Assembly: GCF_040436365.1 (NCBI RefSeq)
Contig: NZ_AP026369.1
Span: 1,117,501-1,181,500, forward strand
Reading direction: 5' to 3'
Length of the DNA stretch: 64,000 nucleotides
Source: Hydrogenimonas sp. SS33
GTDB lineage: Bacteria; Campylobacterota; Campylobacteria; Campylobacterales; Hydrogenimonadaceae
Shown: positions 51,506-59,618 of the stretch, in pieces
How positions within the stretch are numbered: the stretch's first letter is position 1
Layout: every line of letters starts with the position of its first letter
Made by a program: the position numbers and the translations under genes
Notes under the pieces: generated by a model
Told to the model about the DNA's origin: nothing
Database searches by the model: none
What the model saw: only the letters and a program-made list of their open reading frames with translations

Positions 51506-53332
51506 ATGGAAGAGAGCCTGCGAAACCTACCCGACGCGCCGGGAGTCTACCAGTACTACGACAACCAAGGGCGGCTTCTGTACGTGGGCAAGGCCAAGAG
51601 CCTCAAAAAGCGGATCAAAAGCTACTTCCGCTTTACCCCGAGCCTCTCCCCAGCCCCCAACCTTTCACCCCGCATCTACCAGATGATCGCCCAAACGAAG
51701 CGCCTGGAGACCTTCGTCACCCCCACCGAAAGCGACGCTTTGTTGCTGGAAAACTCCCTCATCAAACAGCTCAAACCCAAATACAACATCCTCCTGCGCG
51801 ACGACAAGACCTACCCCTACATCTACATCGACCGCAGCCGGCCCTTCCCCCGCTTCGAGCTGACCCGCAAAGTGGTCAAAGGCAAAAGGGTCAAATATTT
51901 CGGGCCCTTCCCCCACGGCGCCCGGGCCATTCTCGACTCGCTCTACGAGCTGGTCCCCCTGGTGCAGAAGAAGGGGTGCCTCAAAGGCAAAAAGGCGTGC
52001 CTCTTTCACCAGATCGGCCGCTGCGAAGCCCCCTGCGAGGGGAAGATCACCCCCGAAGCCTACGACCGGCTGGTGGAAGAGGCTCTGGGGTACATCCACA
52101 ACAAGCGCAAAATCGTCCGGGCACTGGAGGAGCGGATGTCCTTCTACGCCGAACAGCTCCGCTTCGAGGAGGCGGCCGCCATCCGCGACCGCATCGAGGC
52201 GATCCGGAAGATCGAAGAGTTCAGCAGCGCGGATCTGGCGCGGCTGGAGGACCTGGACATCTTCGCCCTCCGCTTCGAGGGGGAGGAGGGGGTCCTGGTG
52301 CGCCTCTTCATGCGGGAGGGGAAGATCGTCGCTTCCAGCCACACCCGGCTGCGAAACGCCGAAGATGCCGACATCGGCGAAATCTACCGGCGGGCGATCC
52401 TGGAGTTCTACACCGAAGAGACCCCCTTCACCGCCGGCGCGATACTCACGGCCCACCCCTTCGAGGAGCAGGAGGAGCTGGCAAGGCTCGTCTCCGGCCG
52501 CGTGGGAAGAAAGGTCGACATCACCACGCCCCAAAGAGGCGCCAGGAAGCGATTGACGGAGCTGGGGCTCCAAAACGCCGCCGAACTGCTGCGGCAGCGC
52601 TCCAAACAAAGCGAAGCCGGCGTCGAAGAGAAAGTCCGCGACCTGCTGGGGCTGGAGGAGCTCCCCCGCCGCGTGGAGGTCTTCGACAACTCCCACCTGG
52701 CGGGCGAAGCGCCGGTGGGCGCCATGGTGGTCTACGACGAAGGCAAGTGGGACAAACAGGCCTACCGCCACTACAACCTCACCTCCCGGGACGAATACCA
52801 CCAGATGCAGGAGATGCTCGAACAGCGCATCACCTCCTTCGACAAATCTCCGCCCCCGGACCTGTGGGTCGTCGACGGCGGCGAAACCCTGAGACGGCTC
52901 GCCGCAGGCCTGCTCGAACGCGCGGGGGTCAACCTGCCGGTGGCGGGCATCGCCAAGGAGAAGATCGACGCCAAAGCCCACCGTGCCAAAGGGGCCGCCC
53001 GGGACATCCTCCACACCGACGGGGGTGAAATTCGCCTACTCCCCGGCGACGAGCGGCTCCACTGGTTCCAGCGGCTCAGGGACGAGGCCCACCGCTTCGC
53101 CATCGCCTTCCACAAGAAGCAGCGCCTCAAAAAGGAGAAGAAGATCTCCCTCCTCGAAGCCAAAGGGATCGGCCCCGCCAAAGTGAAACGACTGCTCGAC
53201 TACTTCGGCTCCTTCGAAGCGATCCGGGAGGCCGATTTCGAGACACTGTGCCGGATTCTCAATCCGAAGGACGCCCGTTCCGTTATGGATCATTTACACA
53301 ACAAGGAGACTGCCCAAGAAAAAGTTATATAA
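51506..53332 (+). CDS. uvrC: Excinuclease ABC subunit C
   Basis: 608 residues, the dual-incision nuclease of nucleotide excision repair. The GIY-YIG domain is at the N-terminus (PDAPGVYQYYDNQGRLLYVG, residues 10–29), the cysteine-bearing GCLKGKKACLFHQIGRCEAPCEG near 155–177, a UVR UvrB-binding helix with AEQLRFEEAAAIRDRIEAI near 214, the RNase H-like UvrC domain with EVFDNSHLAGEAPVGAMVVY and DLWVVDGGE, and a C-terminal helix-hairpin-helix (GIGPAKVKRLLDYFGS). Complete length. It is three bases after the DciA-like gene. Confidence 0.97.
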   Translation: MEESLRNLPDAPGVYQYYDNQGRLLYVGKAKSLKKRIKSYFRFTPSLSPAPNLSPRIYQMIAQTKRLETFVTPTESDALLLENSLIKQLKPKYNILLRDDKTYPYIYIDRSRPFPRFELTRKVVKGKRVKYFGPFPHGARAILDSLYELVPLVQKKGCLKGKKACLFHQIGRCEAPCEGKITPEAYDRLVEEALGYIHNKRKIVRALEERMSFYAEQLRFEEAAAIRDRIEAIRKIEEFSSADLARLEDLDIFALRFEGEEGVLVRLFMREGKIVASSHTRLRNAEDADIGEIYRRAILEFYTEETPFTAGAILTAHPFEEQEELARLVSGRVGRKVDITTPQRGARKRLTELGLQNAAELLRQRSKQSEAGVEEKVRDLLGLEELPRRVEVFDNSHLAGEAPVGAMVVYDEGKWDKQAYRHYNLTSRDEYHQMQEMLEQRITSFDKSPPPDLWVVDGGETLRRLAAGLLERAGVNLPVAGIAKEKIDAKAHRAKGAARDILHTDGGEIRLLPGDERLHWFQRLRDEAHRFAIAFHKKQRLKKEKKISLLEAKGIGPAKVKRLLDYFGSFEAIREADFETLCRILNPKDARSVMDHLHNKETAQEKVI

Positions 53333-53335
53333 CGA

Positions 53336-53346
53336 TATGATATGAT
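53336..53346 (+). promoter_or_regulatory. Candidate promoter of the signalling operon
   Basis: Two overlapping TATGAT boxes (53336–53341 and 53341–53346) directly follow the uvrC stop, with A/T-rich sequence upstream. They lie about 55–64 bases before the PAS-gene start, in the only gap before this five-gene set. No -35 is seen. Confidence 0.35.
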
Positions 53347-53399
53347 GTTCAGGCAAATACCAGCTTTTAATATTGATTTCAAATTCGGAGCCCACCCAT

Positions 53400-53816
53400 A
53401 TGAAACGACCAGCCCCGATCGACGAAGAGTACGCTTTTACCGACGGTGTCATCGTCAGCGAGACCGATCTCAACGGTATCATTACCTATGCCAACAGAAA
53501 GTTTCTGGAAATCTCCGGTTACTCCAGGGAAGAGCTTATCGGAAAGCCCCACAGCATCATACGGCACCCGGATATGCCGAAAGCGGCCTTTAAACAGATG
53601 TGGGATACGATTCAGGCCGACAAGGAGTGGCAGGGGCTCGTTAAAAATCTTCGCAAAGACGGCCGATATTATTGGGTAGACACCTATATCAAACCGATCT
53701 TCAAAGAGGGAAAAAAGGTGGGTTACATCGCGGCCAGGCATCCTGCGAAACGGATGGATGTGATCTCCATGGAGAACACGTACGCCAAGATGCTCGAAGA
53801 AGAGAAAAAAGGATAA
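53400..53816 (+). CDS. PAS-domain sensor protein (Aer-like)
   Basis: 138 residues from the ATG at 53400; an in-frame TTG at 53373 would add nine without better support. The whole protein is one PAS domain of the Aer type: DGVIVSETDLNGIITYANRKFLEISGYSREELIGKPHSIIRHPDMP, then WQGLVKNLRKDGRYYWVDTYIKPI and GYIAARHPAKR, features of FAD- or haem-binding Aer-like PAS domains. It has no output domain, so it should act by protein contact with the HPt or kinase proteins. Two bases precede the next gene's GTG. Confidence 0.83.
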   Translation: MKRPAPIDEEYAFTDGVIVSETDLNGIITYANRKFLEISGYSREELIGKPHSIIRHPDMPKAAFKQMWDTIQADKEWQGLVKNLRKDGRYYWVDTYIKPIFKEGKKVGYIAARHPAKRMDVISMENTYAKMLEEEKKG

Positions 53817-53818
53817 CC

Positions 53819-55531
53819 GTGCTGATCTACAAAAACGACGGAACACTCCACTGCATATCGGAAAAGACCCTGAAACTGGCGGGTTACCGCGACGTGACCG
53901 AGTTTCTCGAAGACCACAAGGACTTCAGCGAACTCTTCGTCAAGAAACCGGGCTACATCTACAATTTCGAAAACTTTTCATGGCTCAGTTTTCTTCGCAA
54001 CGCCAATCCCGAGCAGAAGCGGGTCCTCATCGCCACACGGGACAATGCCACCTATGAATGCGAGCTCGACATGGAGAGGGTTTTGCCTACGGAATTCGAT
54101 GAAAACACTCCCGAATTCTATTTTCAGATTGAGTTCAAAAATCTCCGACTCGTCAGCGGAAGCGCCGCAGCGGCGGAAGAATCGGCGGAAGAGCCGGCAT
54201 TCGGCGAAGTGGACCTGGACCGGGATCTGATCGACCGGGCCTACGAAACATTCGAAGGAGCCGAAGCGGCCCCCGCAGACACTAAACCCTCCTTCACGAA
54301 AGAAACTCCCGCGGAGGCCTCGGAAAGCGTTACATTCAAGACACCCGTGCCGGAAACGGTACGGGAGGAGCCCCCGCTTTTCGAAGCTTTTGAAGAAGAA
54401 CCCGCGGAAACAACGGCACTCTCGTTTGATGCTGAAACGACGCAGGCCGCACCCGAAACACCGGAACCCGCGGCAGTCAAAAATTTCGATGAACCGCTCG
54501 ATCTCGTCGACTTCTCCCTGGAGAATGAAGAGGAGAGAAAAGAGGAGAGTGAAGAAAAACCGGAAGAAGCCCCTGCCCTCTCCCTGGACGACGCTTTCGC
54601 CGCCCTCGGCACCCCGCAACAGAGCCGGGAGGAAGCGCAGCCGGCCGTCGAAACACCCTCTGCGGCACCCGGAAAAGAAGCGGCCCCTCCGGCAGGCGAA
54701 AAGGAAATTCCGGCGGAGCTGCCCGACACCCGCAGAGTCGCCGGCATTCTCGGACTTCCGGAAACCATGGTCAAAGCCTTCGTCAAAGAGTTCGTGGAAA
54801 CCTATTACACCGATCTGCAGGAGTCGGAAGCGGCCTTGGAAAGCGGACACCTCCATCTTGTCAAAAACGAAGCCATCAAACTCAAGGGCATCGCCGCCAA
54901 CCTGATGATGGAGCCGCTCGTCGCAACCCTGGAAGAGATACTTTCCGCACGGGGGAAAGAGGCGATCACATCGAAATGGAGAGAGGTCGGCGAATATATG
55001 CAGGCGCTGGCCCGTGTCTATGCTCCGGAACATGCTGTACCCGAAAAACCTGCCGAAACCCCGCAACCCGAAACAACCCAGGCACCCGAAACAGCGGAAG
55101 CGCCCGAAACGTCCGCCCCTGCCCCGGAGGAGGAAAGCGCCGCTGCGGCTCCCTCTTCCGAAAGCGGCAGAAGCCTGCATCTTGTCGAAGAGGATCGGGG
55201 AGAGACGATCCTCTTCGACCCGGGTGAAGCCGCCGATGCCCTGGGACTTCCGGAATCCCTCATTATCGAATTCGTCAACGATTTCGTCGTACAGGCCAGA
55301 GAGGAGAAGAGCCGGTTCGAAAAGGCGTTCGAAGCGGGAGACATCCAAACCGTGAACCAAACGGCACACAAACTCAAAGGGGTCGCGGCCAATCTGCGCA
55401 TCGAGGATATGCGCGAACTGATGGAAAAAGCGCAGCACGCCCAAACACTGGAGGAGGCCGAAACCTATCTGACGGCTTTCTACCGAAAACTTGCGGCTCT
55501 GAGAAATACCATGGCAAAGGAATTCGCGTGA
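53819..55531 (+). CDS. Two-HPt phosphotransfer protein, one HPt degenerate
   Basis: 570 residues from GTG at 53819 (AGGATAA upstream). Residues 1–112 form a small PAS-like or unknown domain (GTLHCISEKTLKLAGYRDV). Residues 113–300 are a low-complexity Glu/Ala/Pro linker. Two similar domains follow, each opening with LGLPE: HPt-A (305–400) and HPt-B (466–565), separated by another Pro/Glu linker. HPt-B has the active histidine H517 in TAHKLKGVAANL. In HPt-A the matching residue is isoleucine (I353 in EAIKLKGIAANL), so it cannot carry phosphate there. It should shuttle phosphate between the hybrid kinase and the CheY-like protein. It overlaps the next gene by GTGA. Confidence 0.8.
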   Translation: MLIYKNDGTLHCISEKTLKLAGYRDVTEFLEDHKDFSELFVKKPGYIYNFENFSWLSFLRNANPEQKRVLIATRDNATYECELDMERVLPTEFDENTPEFYFQIEFKNLRLVSGSAAAAEESAEEPAFGEVDLDRDLIDRAYETFEGAEAAPADTKPSFTKETPAEASESVTFKTPVPETVREEPPLFEAFEEEPAETTALSFDAETTQAAPETPEPAAVKNFDEPLDLVDFSLENEEERKEESEEKPEEAPALSLDDAFAALGTPQQSREEAQPAVETPSAAPGKEAAPPAGEKEIPAELPDTRRVAGILGLPETMVKAFVKEFVETYYTDLQESEAALESGHLHLVKNEAIKLKGIAANLMMEPLVATLEEILSARGKEAITSKWREVGEYMQALARVYAPEHAVPEKPAETPQPETTQAPETAEAPETSAPAPEEESAAAAPSSESGRSLHLVEEDRGETILFDPGEAADALGLPESLIIEFVNDFVVQAREEKSRFEKAFEAGDIQTVNQTAHKLKGVAANLRIEDMRELMEKAQHAQTLEEAETYLTAFYRKLAALRNTMAKEFA

Positions 55532-55929
55532 AAACGAGATTATGGCTCACCGCCCTGCTGATTCCGATTTTCGGTTATGCCAGCTACTTTTCCGACGGTA
55601 TGCGTGCCTACAGGACAGGAAACTATACCGAAGCGAAAAAGCTCTTCGAACAGGCAATCGAGGAGGACGGTGCCGAACAGGCAAGGTTCTTTCTGGGTCT
55701 TCTCTACCTCGACGGCAAGGGGGTCGACAGGAATCTCCATGCCGCAAAACAGTTTCTCCAGAAAGCCGCAGACATCGGAAACGCCAGGGCCAAATGCTAT
55801 CTGGCCAAAGTCTACCTCCAGCAGAAAAAACCCGACAAGCAGAAAGCGCTGAAGCTTCTCAAAGAGGGCCTGGACGCCGGAGCGGACGAGTGCAGTGCCA
55901 TCGCTGCCGCTTACAAAATTCCACTATAA
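55528..55929 (+). CDS. Secreted Sel1-repeat protein
   Basis: 133 residues from GTG at 55528 (overlap with the HPt gene). A signal peptide (KTRLWLTALLIPIFGYA, cleavage near residue 18) precedes helical TPR/Sel1 repeats: DGMRAYRTGNYTEAKKLFEQA, ARFFLGLLYLDGKGVDRNLH (canonical Sel1 turn), AKQFLQKAADIGNARAKCYL and KALKLLKEGLDAG. It should sit in the periplasm as a binding scaffold. Being wedged between the HPt protein and a kinase with a periplasmic sensor domain suggests it modulates that sensor, which is inference. Thirteen bases separate it from the kinase. Confidence 0.8.
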   Translation: MKTRLWLTALLIPIFGYASYFSDGMRAYRTGNYTEAKKLFEQAIEEDGAEQARFFLGLLYLDGKGVDRNLHAAKQFLQKAADIGNARAKCYLAKVYLQQKKPDKQKALKLLKEGLDAGADECSAIAAAYKIPL

Positions 55930-55942
55930 ACAGAGGTAACGC

Positions 55943-58900
55943 ATGCAAGTAGGTATCCGCAGTAAACTCAAACTCATCTCACTCCTTCCCATCCTCCTGC
56001 TTCTGGGATTCGCGAGCTATTTCCTCTACCAGTCCGCGACCAGCTACATGCGGGGACAGGTCTTTACGGAGCGGATGGGGTATACCCGTATTCTCAACGA
56101 CATGGCCACCCAGTTGGCCAAAGAGCGCGGCATGACCGCCATCTACATCGCTTCCCACGGCAAACGGGTCAAAGACTCCCTCGCCGCCCAGAGGAAAATG
56201 GTCGACAAGGAGATCGGAGTTTTCAGAACCTATCTTTCCCGGCATCCCGAAGCCAGGCCCAAAAAACTGATCAAAGTTCTTCTTGGGCTCCTTCCGAAGA
56301 AGCGTCAGCAGATCGATGCACTGCAGGTCAACTTCAACCAGGCGTTCTTCAACTACTACACCGTCCTTATCAAAGCGATTCTCGATGAAATCGAGAAGGT
56401 AAGTTCCACCACTCCCGATCCGGAGATCACCAACGAGGCAAAAGCCTTTGTCAATTTCGCCAAAGCGAAGGAAGCGAGCGGGATCGAACGGGGCTTCATG
56501 TCCTACATTCTTGCCCGCTACACCAAGATGAGCGACGAAGAACTGCGCAAGTGGATCCACTACATCGGACGTGCCGATACCTACGAATACGGTTTCATCA
56601 ACGATGAAGACCTCAAGCAGCAGATCCGCAAAATTCTCGAGAGTGAAGATGCAAAAGAGACATTCGACGAACTGGCCAAAGCCCGGACCGAGATTCTCCA
56701 CTCCATCAACGACGGGTACTACACCATCGACCCGACCCTCTGGTTCAACCTGAATACGGAAAAGATATCCGTTCTGGTGGATGTCCAGAAAGTCATCATG
56801 AAAGAGATGAAGCGCAAAGCCGCCGATGTTCTCCAGGAACAGATGTATATCGCGGTCGCTTCCGGAGCCCTCTGGATCATCTCCATCATTCTTGCCATCA
56901 TCGGCTTCATCGTCAGCCGCGAGATCACCCAGAACATCAAAAACCTGGAAACCATCCTCCAGAATGTCGCGGAATCGACCAACCAGAAAGTGGATATCAA
57001 CCTGGACACTCCCGAAGGGACGGCGAAAGCCTATGCCCTCTTGCAGGCGATCATCGAAGAGACGCGGCGTGAACAGATGCGTGCCGAAGAGGCAAGCGAA
57101 GCGAAATCCCTTTTTCTCGCCAACATGTCCCACGAAATCCGCACACCGCTCAACGGGATCGTCGGCTTTACCGAACTGCTCAAGAACACGGAACTCCAGG
57201 GCGAACAGAAAGAGTTCGTCAGCATCATCGAAAAGAGTTCCGAAAACCTCCTGGAGATCATCAACAACATCCTCGACCTCTCCAAAATCGAAAGCAACAA
57301 GGTCGAGATTGAAAATATCGTCTTCAACCCGATCGAAGAGTTTGAAAGTGCCGTGGAGATCTATGCGGTCAAGGCGGCGGAGAAACATGTCAACCTGGCC
57401 TGTTTCATCGACCCCCGCCTCAACCAGCCGATCAAAGGGGACCCGACGAAGATCAAAGAGATTCTCATCAACCTCCTCTCCAATGCGGTCAAATTCACCA
57501 ACCAGGGCGGCGCCATCAATGTGGAAATCCGGCAGGTTCACGCCAGCGGTCCCGACAAATGCGCCATCAGCTTCAGCGTAGAGGATACCGGCATCGGCAT
57601 CTCTCCCGACAAGAAAGCCCATATTTTCGAAGCCTTCTCCCAGGCCGACACCAGTGTCACCCGCAAATTCGGCGGTACGGGCCTCGGCCTGACCATCTCC
57701 GCCCGCTATGCCGAACTGATGGGAGGCAAGCTCGACCTGGAGAGCGAACTGGGCAAAGGAACCCGGTTCTTCTTCACGCTCGAATTCGAAGAGCTTCCCC
57801 AGATGAACGAAGATCTGCGCGGTCAATTCGAAAATGTGACGGTCGCCTTCTACACCTCCGGTTCGCAGCACAAAAAACAGGACGACTACATCAAGGAATA
57901 CCTGGACTATTTCGGTGCGAAACTGATTCCCTTCAGCGCTCCGGAAGAGCTGATCAAGCTGGCGGGAGAGAAGAAAGCACAGTCGGCCCTGATCGATGCC
58001 GACTACGCCAGCGACAACGACCTGCGGAAAATGGGGAAAACACCCCTGCACTGCAACGTCATCATAAAATCGACCCAGCAGAAACGGATCGAAGCGCTGC
58101 GCCTGCACTGCGAAAAGGTCATCTACGAACCGGTCAACGTCACCAAAACCGTCGCCCTCCTCAAGGCGGCAACCTCCGAAGTTGTCAAAGAGGCGCGCCG
58201 GCCGCTTCTGGATATCGACCATATCGCGTTCAGAGCCAAAGCACTGGTCGCCGAGGACAACACCATCAACCAGAAGCTCATCAAACGGACCCTGGAAGAC
58301 CTGGGGCTGGAGGTCGACCTTGCGGACAACGGCCTCGAAGCTTTCGAAAAACGCCGCAACGGCGATTACGATATCATCTTCATGGATATTTCGATGCCGG
58401 TCATGGACGGGGTCGAAGCGACCCACGAGATCCTCGACTACGAAGAGGATGAAAACGTTCCCCATGTACCGATCGTCGCCCTGACCGCCAACGCCCTCAA
58501 AGGGGACCGGGAACGCTTCCTCGCCGAGGGACTCGACGAGTATACGACCAAGCCGCTGATACGGGAAGAGATCGTCTCCATCCTCAAAAAATTCCTGGGC
58601 GACAAAATGTACACCAAAGGCGAAAGCACGGAGAAACCCTCCGCCGGAACGAAGCAGGCGAGGAAAGCGGCACAGGCTGTCCGGGCCGAAGAGAAGACGA
58701 TCAGCTTCGATACGGTCGAAGAGAAACCCGAAGCCGCGGCACCGGCACAGGAACCGAAAAGCGAAAGTACACCGAAGACGGAGCCGAAGGTCAGACCCGA
58801 CACGATTCTGGTTCTCAAAAAAAGCCCCCTGGAGGGAAAAATTTTCGCAAACCTGCTCAACCAACTAGGCTACAAAGTCGATATAGCAGAGAGTCCCAAA

Positions 58901-59152
58901 GAACTGGCCGACAAACTCAACGAAAAAACCGGTGTGGTCTTCGTCGACAGAGAGGTTGAAGGACTCGCTCTCGAACCGTTGCGCAAAGAGATGGAGATGA
59001 GTGCGCCGAATGCCGCTCTGATACTGATGACCGACCCCTCCACCCAGGTGACGGAAGAGGAGCGGAAACTCTGCGACGATGTCATCGTCAACCTGGTCAA
59101 CCGGGACCTGATACGCCTGATTATAGAAAAATTCATGAAGAGCGAAGGATAA
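55943..59152 (+). CDS. NIT-domain hybrid histidine kinase with three receiver-like domains
   Basis: 1069 residues. Membrane helices at about 12–29 and 303–324 bracket a periplasmic NIT-like sensor (LAKERGMTAIYIAS at 58–71), a family linked to nitrate/nitrite sensing. After a linker come HisKA with H397 (FLANMSHEIRTPLNG), HATPase with NLLSNAVKF (510–518), DTGIGI (548–553) and GGTGLGL (577–583). Three receiver-like parts follow: a degenerate one (630–745), an intact one (767–885) with E771/D772, D815 and K870, and a C-terminal one (954–1066) that keeps D1002 but lacks the lysine. It would relay phosphate through HPt-B (H517) to the CheY-like protein. Confidence 0.88.
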   Translation: MQVGIRSKLKLISLLPILLLLGFASYFLYQSATSYMRGQVFTERMGYTRILNDMATQLAKERGMTAIYIASHGKRVKDSLAAQRKMVDKEIGVFRTYLSRHPEARPKKLIKVLLGLLPKKRQQIDALQVNFNQAFFNYYTVLIKAILDEIEKVSSTTPDPEITNEAKAFVNFAKAKEASGIERGFMSYILARYTKMSDEELRKWIHYIGRADTYEYGFINDEDLKQQIRKILESEDAKETFDELAKARTEILHSINDGYYTIDPTLWFNLNTEKISVLVDVQKVIMKEMKRKAADVLQEQMYIAVASGALWIISIILAIIGFIVSREITQNIKNLETILQNVAESTNQKVDINLDTPEGTAKAYALLQAIIEETRREQMRAEEASEAKSLFLANMSHEIRTPLNGIVGFTELLKNTELQGEQKEFVSIIEKSSENLLEIINNILDLSKIESNKVEIENIVFNPIEEFESAVEIYAVKAAEKHVNLACFIDPRLNQPIKGDPTKIKEILINLLSNAVKFTNQGGAINVEIRQVHASGPDKCAISFSVEDTGIGISPDKKAHIFEAFSQADTSVTRKFGGTGLGLTISARYAELMGGKLDLESELGKGTRFFFTLEFEELPQMNEDLRGQFENVTVAFYTSGSQHKKQDDYIKEYLDYFGAKLIPFSAPEELIKLAGEKKAQSALIDADYASDNDLRKMGKTPLHCNVIIKSTQQKRIEALRLHCEKVIYEPVNVTKTVALLKAATSEVVKEARRPLLDIDHIAFRAKALVAEDNTINQKLIKRTLEDLGLEVDLADNGLEAFEKRRNGDYDIIFMDISMPVMDGVEATHEILDYEEDENVPHVPIVALTANALKGDRERFLAEGLDEYTTKPLIREEIVSILKKFLGDKMYTKGESTEKPSAGTKQARKAAQAVRAEEKTISFDTVEEKPEAAAPAQEPKSESTPKTEPKVRPDTILVLKKSPLEGKIFANLLNQLGYKVDIAESPKELADKLNEKTGVVFVDREVEGLALEPLRKEMEMSAPNAALILMTDPSTQVTEEERKLCDDVIVNLVNRDLIRLIIEKFMKSEG

Positions 59153-59157
59153 CGTAG

Positions 59158-59532
59158 ATGAAACAACTGAAAGTGCTCGTGGTCGATGACGATATGATCA
59201 ACCGCAAGCTGCTCGGCGCGATGCTCAAAAAGCACCCCAATATCGGAGAGATTATCGAAGCTTCCGACGGGCAGGAGGCAATTACGCTGCTAAGGGATTT
59301 CAGCGATATAGACATGGTTCTTCTCGACATCATCATGCCGGTCATGGACGGAATCGCCGTTTTGCAGATTATGAATGCCGACCCGAAACTTCAGAATATC
59401 CCGGTCATCGTACTGACGACCGACGAATCAAAAAAGACCGAAGCGCTCAACAGCGGCGCCAATGACTTTATTGCGAAGCCGGTACGGGAAAACGATCTGA
59501 TGGGTAAAATTCAGAGACTCGCCAGCCTCTGA
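59158..59532 (+). CDS. CheY-like single-domain response regulator
   Basis: 124 residues, a complete receiver with no output domain. The acidic pocket is VVDDD (residues 8–12), the phosphorylated aspartate D57 in VLLDIIMPVMDG, the switch threonine in VLTTDES (T87 or T88), and the lysine K107 in FIAKPV. It should act by binding a partner, such as the flagellar switch, a transferase or one of the operon's proteins. It is the last gene of the PAS–HPt–Sel1–kinase set, five bases after the kinase. An imperfect hairpin (59545–59565) follows the stop. Confidence 0.9.
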   Translation: MKQLKVLVVDDDMINRKLLGAMLKKHPNIGEIIEASDGQEAITLLRDFSDIDMVLLDIIMPVMDGIAVLQIMNADPKLQNIPVIVLTTDESKKTEALNSGANDFIAKPVRENDLMGKIQRLASL

Positions 59533-59584
59533 CATCGGGGATCTCTCCGGTTTTGACGGCCGGAGGGCTCAGTCACACCAGACC

Positions 59585-59609
59585 AAAAACCGCGCACCCC
59601 GAAGCGCGG
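59585..59609. terminator. Hairpin terminator between convergent genes (mainly for lon)
   Basis: Stem CCGCGC/GCGCGG (59590–59595 with 59604–59609, loop ACCCCGAA). On the minus strand it is followed by TTTTTGG, ten bases after the lon stop, a good terminator for lon. On the plus strand a pyrimidine-rich CTCTTCTTCTT follows, so it may also stop the signalling operon. Confidence 0.65.
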
Positions 59610-59618
59610 CTCTTCTTC

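Noticed and set aside
55979-58864. A 961-codon open frame on the minus strand opposite the hybrid kinase
   Set aside because: The plus strand encodes clear HisKA, HATPase and receiver domains. The antisense product is Phe/Asp/Gly-rich with no domain, a result of codon bias in the real gene.
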